From the NCBI GenBank assembly GCA_937991535.1, contig CALKHN010000079.1, positions 97,044-161,043 of the forward strand: a stretch of DNA of 64,000 nt, in the 5' to 3' direction. The translations under genes were made by a program, and so were the position numbers. The stretch is from an uncultured Sphingobacteriales bacterium. GTDB lineage: Bacteria > Bacteroidota > Bacteroidia > Chitinophagales > Chitinophagaceae. Shown here piece after piece: positions 18,235 through 25,017 of the stretch. The notes below the pieces were generated by a model. That model was not told the origin of the DNA and searched no databases. It saw only the letters and a program-made list of their open reading frames with translations. Position 1 is the stretch's first letter, and each line of letters opens with the position of its first letter.

Positions 18235-18810
18235 ATGAAAAAATTATTATTTGTATCAGTAATCGTTGTTTCGGCAACGTTTTCTTTTGCTCAAACAATC
18301 TGGAAAGATGATCCCTGGCATTCCAAACTAACCTTTACCGTTACCCATCAGGGATTTTCTTCTGTTTTCGGGTCGTTCCGGAAATTTGACGCAACCATCA
18401 ATGCATCGAAATCTGATTTCAGCGATGCCGTATTTATACTTTCTGTTGATGTAGCGTCTGTAAATACAGAAGTGAAAATGAGAGACGACGATTTAAGGAG
18501 CTCCAATTTCTTTGATGTTGCCAAATATCCAACGATGACGTTTAAATCAACTGCTATAACCAACACCACAGGGATGAAAGACCGATTTAAAATTAGCGGT
18601 GACCTTACAATCCATGGAGTTACTAAAGTCGTTACTATGGATCTGTGGTACAGGGGTACCCATGAAGATGGAATGTCTAAAAAAACCAAAGCGGGATTCC
18701 AACTGACCGGAATTATCAACCGCAGTGATTTTAATGTTGGCCCGGCTGACCCTTTTGATATCAGCACAGAAGTTATGATAAGGGCGGATGGCGAATTTAT
18801 CAGGCAGTGA
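18235..18810 (+). CDS. YceI-family periplasmic lipid-binding protein
   Basis: Starting at the Met of MKKLLFVSVIVVSATFSFAQ (18235) gives a clean signal peptide and a 191-residue protein; an upstream in-frame start at 18205 would add ten residues and spoil the signal. The mature part is a YceI lipocalin-like beta barrel: WHSKLTFTVTHQGFSSVFGSFRKFDATI, DVASVNTEVKMRDDDLRSSNFFDVAKYPTMTFKST, GDLTIHGVTKVVTMDLWY, then GFQLTGIINRSDFNVG. YceI proteins bind isoprenoids or similar hydrophobic ligands and are often induced by stress. No partner gene is evident; the aldehyde dehydrogenase precedes it. Confidence 0.9.
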   Translation: MKKLLFVSVIVVSATFSFAQTIWKDDPWHSKLTFTVTHQGFSSVFGSFRKFDATINASKSDFSDAVFILSVDVASVNTEVKMRDDDLRSSNFFDVAKYPTMTFKSTAITNTTGMKDRFKISGDLTIHGVTKVVTMDLWYRGTHEDGMSKKTKAGFQLTGIINRSDFNVGPADPFDISTEVMIRADGEFIRQ

Positions 18811-19334
18811 TTATAAGTAATATGGAAAAATAGTGAACGTGGATATAAGTGACGAAGAGGGTGAACCTCGTATGATTATTTCACATCGTATGGGATATTC
18901 ATTTGTTCAGCACCCGGAATTCCGGGTGTATCATTTCGCAGCCCATTTCGCATCTCCGTTTCCACGGCTTGAAAAATGTACATGTGCTGCCGGCTATAAT
19001 AGAGCATGTGTTTCCAGGATTCGTTTGGCGCTGAGAATTCCTCCGAAGTATCGCTTACAAAAAGCATCCTCCGCAAATTTTTAATGCCGGATGCTAAGGG
19101 CGCATTTGAAACAGGCAGAACTTCAAATCATTAATAATATCTCCGTTCGGTGAGTTTGCTTGCCGGATTGTAAAAATTGATTATCCGGCAAAACAGGTAA
19201 TGAAAATTTAAACTGGTTTTCCGGGCGAATGACAGTAAAAAAGTGCTATATTCAGACTGCTAAAAACATCAGGTTGCTTCGGTTCTCGAATGGCTTTTGC
19301 CTAAATAAAAATCTCATCCGTTAAAAACTGCAAA
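18811..19334. other. Non-coding stretch of about 520 bases
   Basis: Two opposed short reading frames lie at 18833-19084 (+) and 18876-19076 (-). Neither resembles a known family, has a convincing start context or keeps a domain. The minus frame has a somewhat protein-like composition (LFVSDTSEEFSAPNESWKH) and could be a relic. I see no RNA gene or strong promoter here. The AT-rich 70 bases before 19335 would hold the promoter of the next gene. Confidence 0.4.
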
Positions 19335-20542
19335 ATGGGGGAAAACATATCAAAACTTACCAAAGCATGCATTCTCGCACTATTATTGGTGTCCATGCTG
19401 GATTGCAGTGTGGCACAGCAGAAACCTGTTCTGGATATTATGCTCACGAATTACCAATATCCATTTGAGGTGCATTTTCTGGATATGAAAAGCCAAAATA
19501 AGGATATGAAAATGGCATATATGGATGTGCGGCCTCAACAACCAAATGGAAAAACAGTCACCTTGCTGCACGGTAAAAACTTCAATGGCGCTTATTGGAA
19601 AACCACTATTGATGCGTTGACCAAAGAAGGATACCGGGTAGTTATTCCCGATCAGATCGGATTTGGAAAATCATCAAAACCTATCGGCTACCAGTTTACT
19701 TTTCAACAACTGGCTCAAAACACTAAAGCTATTTTAGATGCTTTGAAAATTGATAAAACCTACTTGCTCGGCCATTCCATGGGAGGTATGCTGGCTACCC
19801 GTTTTACACTGATGTATCCTGAAACGGTGGAGAGACTAATATTGGAGAATCCTATCGGGCTGGAAGACTGGAAACTTGTAGCGCCATATACCTCCATAGA
19901 TATTAATTACCGGCAGGAGCTTGCTGCACGTTACGAGACTGTACAAAAATATCAACTGGAATTTTATTGGGAGGTATGCTGGCTACCCGTTTTACACTGA
20001 TGTATCCTGAAACGGTGGAGAGACTAATATTGGAGAATCCTATCGGGCTGGAAGACTGGAAACTTGTAGCGCCATATACCTCCATAGATATTAATTACCG
20101 GCAGGAGCTTGCTGCACGTTACGAGACTGTACAAAAATATCAACTGGAATTTTATTACGACAATAAATGGAAACCCGGATATGATGAATGGGTGTATTTG
20201 CTGACAGGTTGGGTAAACCATCCCGATTATCCGATCGTAGCAATGAACAATGCCCAGACTTCCGATATGATTTTTACACAGCCTGTATTATATGAATTTC
20301 AAAACATACAGGCGCCCACGCTGTTGATCATCGGCACAAGAGACCGGACAGCCATTGGTAAAAACAATGTAAAAGACAAAACTGTCAGAGATAAAATGGG
20401 ATTGTATCAAATACTGGGAAAAAAAACGCAAAAACAAATACGCAACGCTAAGCTGGTGGAACTTGAGAATGTGGGACACTTACCGCATATCGAAACTTTC
20501 GAACGGTTTATCAGTCCTTTAAAAACTTTTTTAAAAGATTAG
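19335..20542 (+). pseudogene. Secreted alpha/beta hydrolase disrupted by an exact 188-bp tandem duplication
   Basis: The N-terminal frame (from 19335) has a lipoprotein-like signal (LLLVSMLDCSVAQQ), the oxyanion-hole motif HGKNFNGAYW and the nucleophile elbow LLGHSMGGMLATR. It then reads into a second copy of its own sequence and stops at 20000. The 188 bases from about 19781 to 19968 are repeated exactly at 19969-20156; 188 is not a multiple of three, so the frame is lost. The second copy continues in frame through the cap domain to ENVGHLPHIE (catalytic His) and the stop at 20542. Deleting one unit restores 339 residues, a normal size. This is a recent duplication or an assembly artefact. 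The intact enzyme would be a periplasmic esterase or related hydrolase. Confidence 0.85.
19781..20156 (+). repeat. Exact tandem duplication, two 188-bp units
   Basis: Units 19781-19968 and 19969-20156 are identical by direct comparison. One T is shared at the left boundary, typical of slippage or of a duplicated read overlap. The repeat lies wholly inside the alpha/beta hydrolase gene and shifts its frame by two bases. Confidence 0.9.
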
Positions 20543-20637
20543 CGGCATAATCCTGTTAGATGAATTCATAGGTGACCAGATCACTTTTGATAATGGGTCT
20601 CTTTTTATTTACTTTTTAAACTAAAAAATGAGCGATC

Positions 20638-21204
20638 ATGACAACAAACACTATTGAATCCGCAAAAACAGCTGCAAAACACTGGTATCTGTTATTGATA
20701 CTGGGAGTCATTTTCATTTTAATGGGCATCCTGGTACTCCGTACGCCAGTTGGCGCCTTCATTACCCTGTCCGTTTTTTTGGCAGCTACGTTCCTGATTT
20801 CCGGGCTTTTTGAAATCATCTATGCCATCTCTAACCGGAAGAACACAGACAATTGGGGATGGAACCTGGCGAGTGGCATCATTGATTTGCTGGTAGGTAT
20901 TTTATTGGTATCAAATCCCGGCGCCTCAATGGTTTTCCTCATATTTTATGTAGGCTTTGCTCTAATTTTCCGATCAATTATGACGATCGGATGGTCTATA
21001 AATTTAAGCAAACTTGGTATCAGGAATTGGGGCTGGATATTGGTTACCGGTATTTTAGGGTTGCTTTTTTCTTTTATGCTACTTTGGAACCCGGCTTTAA
21101 CCGGATTCGCCATTGTAATCTATCTCGCAGTTGCTTTTATAATGATTGGCATAGCTCAGATTATCTTCTCGTTCAAATTAAAACAATGGAAAAGCGTTAA
21201 CTGA
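20638..21204 (+). CDS. HdeD-family (DUF308) membrane protein
   Basis: This 188-residue protein has six hydrophobic helices arranged as three similar pairs, the HdeD/DUF308 pattern: LGVIFILMGILVLRTPVGAFITLSVFLAATFLISGLFEIIYAI, SGIIDLLVGILLVSNPGASMVFLIFYVGFALIFRSIMTI and TGILGLLFSFMLLWNPALTGFAIVIYLAVAFIMIGIAQIIFSF. The repeated L-x-G-I-L-h-h-x-N-P unit is plain. HdeD supports acid resistance at high cell density in Escherichia coli; the biochemical role is unknown. A strong hairpin follows the gene (21236-21266). Confidence 0.9.
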   Translation: MTTNTIESAKTAAKHWYLLLILGVIFILMGILVLRTPVGAFITLSVFLAATFLISGLFEIIYAISNRKNTDNWGWNLASGIIDLLVGILLVSNPGASMVFLIFYVGFALIFRSIMTIGWSINLSKLGIRNWGWILVTGILGLLFSFMLLWNPALTGFAIVIYLAVAFIMIGIAQIIFSFKLKQWKSVN

Positions 21205-21235
21205 CTTTAGCGGTAGTGTAACAATAATATCTGCA

Positions 21236-21266
21236 ATCTACACAGCTTAATCAAAGCTGTGTAGAT
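21236..21266 (+). terminator. Perfect 13-bp hairpin after the HdeD-like gene
   Basis: ATCTACACAGCTT (21236-21248) is mirrored exactly by AAGCTGTGTAGAT (21254-21266) around a five-base AATCA loop, 31 bases after the stop codon. The tail (CCTTATAAAAG) is not a clean poly-T run, so it may be a stabilising 3' stem rather than a fully intrinsic terminator. Confidence 0.6.
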
Positions 21267-21385
21267 CCTTATAAAAGCGATTGGTGCACTTCATAAAAGA
21301 CAAAACACCGGATGGCATTTCAAGCTATGATTGATTTTGCTTTTTTACCATTAGAAGCAGCGCCTGAAAATAGCATTTTTACAAT

Positions 21386-21928
21386 ATGAGTACTGCTACA
21401 GAAATAATGCTTGTTTTAAAAAGTGCGGACGATATTTTCTTAAAAAATACCGGACTGCTTAATGGTAACCGGTTTTTGAACGACACAACCGAAGAGTTCA
21501 TTATAGAAGCAGCGGCCAGAATTCCCCGTCGCCTGCCAATTGATATAACAGTGCATATACCGTCTTCCGAAATAAAACGAGCAGACGATATTTCTTCGGC
21601 CATCCATAAACATTTTGCCTACTGCCGGAAGAAATCGCAGACAAAAATAAAAGCTACTTTACATGCCGGGCGAAGAACCCTGCTGATTGGTTTTTTGTTC
21701 CTTATCATCATATATTCATTGGCTCATTTACTCCGCTTCTATTTTTCTACAGAAGGGTTTTTCGGCACCATATGGGAGTCATTAACCATTCTGGCCTGGG
21801 TTGCATTATGGCGGCCTGCCGAATTGTTACTGTATGAATGGTATCCCTATGTCAAAGAAGCAAATCTTTATAAGAGACTTGAATTATCCCACTCTTTGAG
21901 CGTGATATCTTATGAAAGGGAGGGATAA
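21386..21928 (+). CDS. Hypothetical protein with two C-terminal membrane segments
   Basis: This 180-residue protein is not recognised. Residues 1-95 are soluble (NDTTEEFIIEAAARIPRRLPIDITVHIPSSEIKRADDISSAIHKHFAYC) and look like a small alpha/beta domain. Then come two hydrophobic helices, LLIGFLFLIIIYSLAHLLRFY and a segment around WESLTILAWVALWRPAELLLYEW, followed by a charged tail ending SVISYEREG. The WRPAELLLYEWYP segment resembles conserved unassigned membrane proteins of Bacteroidota. It is convergent with an alpha/beta hydrolase and follows the HdeD-like gene after about 180 bases, so it could belong to the same stress-linked group, but no function is evident. Confidence 0.65.
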   Translation: MSTATEIMLVLKSADDIFLKNTGLLNGNRFLNDTTEEFIIEAAARIPRRLPIDITVHIPSSEIKRADDISSAIHKHFAYCRKKSQTKIKATLHAGRRTLLIGFLFLIIIYSLAHLLRFYFSTEGFFGTIWESLTILAWVALWRPAELLLYEWYPYVKEANLYKRLELSHSLSVISYEREG

Positions 21929-21980
21929 TTGCGTTTCGCCGCACCCCCATTTTTGCCACGCCTGTCTTTTGGTGGATGTT

Positions 21981-22865
21981 CTATTTCTTTCTATCAATCA
22001 CAGGATGTTTTGAGAGAAATTGTAATACCTTTTCATTATAAGCGATCGGGTTTTCGCCGTGTGTTAAATGGGAAGCATTGGGGATGATAACTTTTTCACA
22101 TTCGGGTAAGATTTTCATCAGTTCGTCAGAAATCGCATATAGAAATTTTGGACTATGCTGACCATACACAAATAGTGCAGGTATATGGAGGTGCCTGGCT
22201 TGGTCGGTAGGAAACGGGGAAGGAAAACCAGGGCCTAACAATTCGGCTTTGAGTGCAGGAGCATTGTCAATAAAAGTTTTCCTTGCTTCTGCAGGTATTT
22301 TTTCATATCCACCTTTTCCTAATGCACCATCAGCAAATAATCTGACCCCTTTTTCCATTTGATTTTCTTTAAGCGCCCTTGCTGCAGGTTTCATGTGCTG
22401 CAAACCAAATTTTATAAAACTTTTCGCTGTTGAATAATCTTTCAGAAAAAGCGATAGCAGTTGAAGCGGGTTGTCGGGATTTGTAACAAGCAATGGTAAA
22501 ACAGGGGGTTCATTGAGAACAAGGGTGTTTACCAATTCTGGATGATTAATGGCAGTAAGTAATGCAGTGTATGCTCCATAAGAATTTCCAATAAGATTTG
22601 TTTTCCCAGGTTTCAAAGATAGAATTAAATCTGCGAGATCATTGGAATGTAACGTAACGGAGTAATCAGAGCCATCGCTGGTCCATTTATTTGGATAATG
22701 GTAGCGTCTGCTATACGTAATAACATGGTAGTGTTTTGAAAAAGGCTCTACTTGATTTTTCCATATCCTATAATCCGAAATGCCACCATGAACAAAGATT
22801 ACAGTTGCCCCATTGCCACTTTCCTCATATTCGAGATTAACATCGTTGATTTCTACAGTAGCCAT
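21981..22865 (-). CDS. Alpha/beta hydrolase, intact
   Basis: This 294-residue cytoplasmic alpha/beta hydrolase starts with MATVEINDVNLEYEESGNG. It has the oxyanion motif VIFVHGGISDYRIW, the nucleophile elbow NLIGNSYGAYTALL (Ser in GNSYG), an Asp-bearing FVYGQHSPKFLY region and the catalytic His in PNASHLTHGENP. There is no signal peptide, unlike the broken hydrolase at 19335. The substrate is not predictable; it resembles non-haem peroxidase/lactone hydrolase-type relatives. The gene is convergent with the hypothetical membrane protein at 21386. Upstream lies a stretch that includes a dispersed repeat copy. Confidence 0.85.
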   Translation of the reverse strand: MATVEINDVNLEYEESGNGATVIFVHGGISDYRIWKNQVEPFSKHYHVITYSRRYHYPNKWTSDGSDYSVTLHSNDLADLILSLKPGKTNLIGNSYGAYTALLTAINHPELVNTLVLNEPPVLPLLVTNPDNPLQLLSLFLKDYSTAKSFIKFGLQHMKPAARALKENQMEKGVRLFADGALGKGGYEKIPAEARKTFIDNAPALKAELLGPGFPSPFPTDQARHLHIPALFVYGQHSPKFLYAISDELMKILPECEKVIIPNASHLTHGENPIAYNEKVLQFLSKHPVIDRKK

Positions 22866-23113
22866 TTTAGTTTTTTTAATTTTAAACAGGCTTGCTTATT
22901 GCTTAATGTTTGGTGCTATTTGTTAGAAATATTGCTAAATACTATCCGCCAACGGTACGGTCTGGCAAGTTGTTTTTTTTTTCGATTGCGTTCCGTACCG
23001 GAAGAAAAAGCTAAAACAAAGAACTAAAAGTTGACGAACGTTTTTCGTCCGCATTTTAGCCAACCTGATGTTATTACAGGCAGGTATTTTTTGTGTCTTA
23101 TTGGACAGTCAAT
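22866..23113. other. AT-rich intergenic stretch carrying dispersed repeat copy A
   Basis: The stretch between two minus-strand genes includes nine T in a row (near 22974), a repeat (22983-23056) shared with the right end of the window, and CAGGCAGGTA near 23080. No coding frame with homology was seen. The promoter of the alpha/beta hydrolase must be here, but no clear element was found. Confidence 0.4.
22983..23056 (+). repeat. Dispersed repeat, copy A
   Basis: The 51-base core 23006-23056 matches 63903-63953 at 49 of 51 positions without gaps, and the similarity extends about 23 bases to the left (CGATTGCGTTCCGTACCGG against CGATAGCGTTCGGTCAGCCGG). Both copies have the same orientation. It carries AAAAGTTGACGAACG and CGTCCGCATTT. 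The identity of the parent element is unknown. Confidence 0.7.
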
Positions 23114-24340
23114 TTAGCGTTCGTTTAATTCAATTAGCTCAATGGCTTTATCTACTCCGTTTTCACATTTAATCTTGTCAGCAAGTGCCAGGCTTTTTTT
23201 GTAAAGTGTTTCGGTTGTTAAAAGTGTTTTGGCATTACTAATCAAAAGTTTCTCTGTAAGGTTTTTTAAACCGATTGGTTTTAGGGCTATTCCTTTTTTG
23301 TAGCCGATATTCCCCCAAAAATATTGGTCACCAAGCGGATATAATACCGGACAAGTAAAAAATGGTTTTCCTGCAATTAAACAAGCTGAAATTGTCCCAA
23401 TACCACCGTGATTGATGACGGCTTTAACGTGTGGAAATAGTTTGTCATATGGTGCGGATTTGATTACTTTAATATTCGGATTTTCTTCTAATTTTTTGGT
23501 GTTATTGAACCCCCAACCTTTCACAACAATTACCCTCACATTTAATTCGTCTGAAAGCCTGTTTATTGCAATTGGTAAATCCATTTTGGTTTCAAATGTC
23601 ATACTTCCAAATGTGATTAATAATGGTGGAGTCCCTTGATTTATAAAGTCCAGTAGGGCCTTGTCTAATTCACTTTGTGATTGACTGGTCCAGAACCCAG
23701 TAAAATGGTTATTGGCTGGATAGTCTTTTGGTTTGGTAAGATATTGTTCACTTATCCCATAAATGGAAGGAAGGTCTGGTTTCTTAAATTTTGGAAGTAA
23801 ACCTTCAGATTTACGAAATTCATGTACAGGTTTCATCATCATATTAATTCCTAAGTCCGACAACTTGTAACTTAGTCTGTTTAGAAATGATGGTATTGGT
23901 AATGCACTAAAAACGGGGTTAACAAATTCATTTGTGCATTCAATGGCAGGAATTACGTTCGCTTTTATCATTTTTTCTGGGAACTGGTCAGCAAAGTAGT
24001 CACCCATCGTTTTTACGTGAAAAATAACGCGGTCGCTTTCTTTTGATAATTTGTAAAAGGCAGTCATGGAATTAAAAATCAGTGGATATACCCAAATGCT
24101 CAAATTTTTCTTAGCACGAAATGGATTTTTCATCATTTTCTTTCCTTCTTCCGAGTTCAGAAACTCTTGAAAGTCAGCTTCAATAGGAAGGAACTCAATG
24201 TCGTATGATTTCACAAGTCCTTCAAAATTTTTTGCTGTCGAAAGTGTTACCCGATGCCCACGTTTTTTTAATGCTTGTCCTAATATTGCAAAAGGTTGAA
24301 CATCCCCTTGTGTCCCCATTGTTAATATTGCTATTTTCAT
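23114..24340 (-). CDS. GT1-type (UGT/MGT-like) glycosyltransferase
   Basis: This 408-residue cytoplasmic protein has two Rossmann-like halves of the GT-B fold. The N-terminal half begins MKIAILTMGTQGDVQPFAILGQALKKRGHRVTLST, the G-D-V-x-P signature of sterol- and macrolide-type UDP-glycosyltransferases. The C-terminal half has LLITFGSMTF, KVIKSAPYDKLFPHVKAVINHGGIGTISACLIAGKPFFTCPVLYPLGDQYFWG, the nucleotide-sugar binding region. The family transfers a sugar to small hydrophobic acceptors such as sterols, polyketides or carotenoids. The gene is noticeably more AT-rich than most neighbours, lies in an unstable area next to a truncated AraC gene and a dispersed repeat, and may have been acquired by transfer. 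Confidence 0.8.
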   Translation of the reverse strand: MKIAILTMGTQGDVQPFAILGQALKKRGHRVTLSTAKNFEGLVKSYDIEFLPIEADFQEFLNSEEGKKMMKNPFRAKKNLSIWVYPLIFNSMTAFYKLSKESDRVIFHVKTMGDYFADQFPEKMIKANVIPAIECTNEFVNPVFSALPIPSFLNRLSYKLSDLGINMMMKPVHEFRKSEGLLPKFKKPDLPSIYGISEQYLTKPKDYPANNHFTGFWTSQSQSELDKALLDFINQGTPPLLITFGSMTFETKMDLPIAINRLSDELNVRVIVVKGWGFNNTKKLEENPNIKVIKSAPYDKLFPHVKAVINHGGIGTISACLIAGKPFFTCPVLYPLGDQYFWGNIGYKKGIALKPIGLKNLTEKLLISNAKTLLTTETLYKKSLALADKIKCENGVDKAIELIELNER

Positions 24341-24483
24341 TTTGTCTGATTTCGTAGATGTAAATGATGATTAAAGATAAAAGATAATTGTAATTCTGTA
24401 TTTCGACGCTATTTGTCACCCCGCAATATTGCTAATGCGGTGTAAGCGGCTGGCATATTGCGTCAAATTGTGTGGGTATGGTG
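24341..24483. other. Intergenic with nested inverted repeats
   Basis: ATGCGGTGTAA near 24434 is mirrored by TTACACCGCAT near 24484, about 40 bases away, and the CCGCAATATTGC...TGCGG segment around 24421 forms a second small stem. The outer repeat runs into the end of the AraC fragment. The structure may be a terminator or a recombination site; no recombinase recognition site could be confirmed. Confidence 0.4.
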
Positions 24484-24726
24484 TTACACCGCATATTTTT
24501 TTCGATAGTCTATAGGCGATAGGTCAGTAAACTTTTTAAACACTTTTCTAAACGCATCAATGTCATTGTAACCTGCTTCGTAAATAATTTCGTTTACTGT
24601 TTTTCTTCCTGTTTCCAAATGTTTTTTTGCAAACTCTACTTTTACTCTTTGTATATATTCCATGATTGAGTTGCCTGTATATTTTTTAAATCGTCTTTCA
24701 AATGTTCTTCGTCCAACACCAACCAC
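24484..24726 (-). pseudogene. Truncated AraC-family regulator (C-terminal DNA-binding domain only)
   Basis: Only the second half of an AraC-type helix-turn-helix remains: GVGRRTFERRFKKYTGNSIMEYIQRVKVEFAKKHL, then KTVNEIIYEAGYNDIDAFRKVFKKFTDLSPIDYRKKYAV. The sensor domain and the first helices are missing; the sequence changes abruptly upstream at about 24727 into twin hairpins with a different composition. The frame continues past the nominal GTG without resembling an AraC protein. GlxA-type regulators have this C-terminus, so the lost part was probably a DJ-1/PfpI-like or similar domain. It lies downstream of the glycosyltransferase in the opposite sense of the following gene. It is probably not functional. 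Confidence 0.8.
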
Positions 24727-24785
24727 GCTGTACGATGTCTCCGACGTCGTACTCCATATGTTCTCCCGGGACTCCGTCCCGCAAA
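24727..24785. repeat. Twin hairpins with identical TCC loops
   Basis: A 10-bp stem with one mismatch (GTACGATGTC, 24730-24739, against GACGTCGTAC, 24743-24752) closes on a TCC loop. Fifteen bases further on, CGGGAC (24767-24772) pairs with GTCCCG (24776-24781), again on a TCC loop. The element starts exactly where homology to AraC ends. Confidence 0.55.
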
Positions 24786-25017
24786 AAATACTATCTGCTA
24801 TATAGTAGTTTCCGGTTCCACGAGCTTTTCATTTCACAAAAACTTTTCTTTCCTGTTGCGACTCTTCCGCTGCATCGCCGTTACCGCACCCGCGGCAGAT
24901 AAATGGAGTATGCAGTGCAGGCGCCAATGGCAGTTGAGCCGGTATGCTTTGTTGCGCCCGCCTCTTATCAAATTATCAAAAAGCCTTATTTTTATCCCAT
25001 CAACAATAGCACTACTC

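Noticed and set aside
18833..19084. Possible gene between YceI and the broken hydrolase
   Set aside because: Two opposed frames occupy the same bases; neither has homology, a start context or conserved domain.
24341..24483. Integron attC site
   Set aside because: An inverted repeat pair is present, but I could not find the paired core sites with the expected spacing, nor an integrase gene nearby.
24856..25017. N-terminal extension of the beta-helix protein
   Set aside because: The residues before the GTG at 25018 are basic and disordered-looking and precede a good signal peptide, so they are probably not translated.
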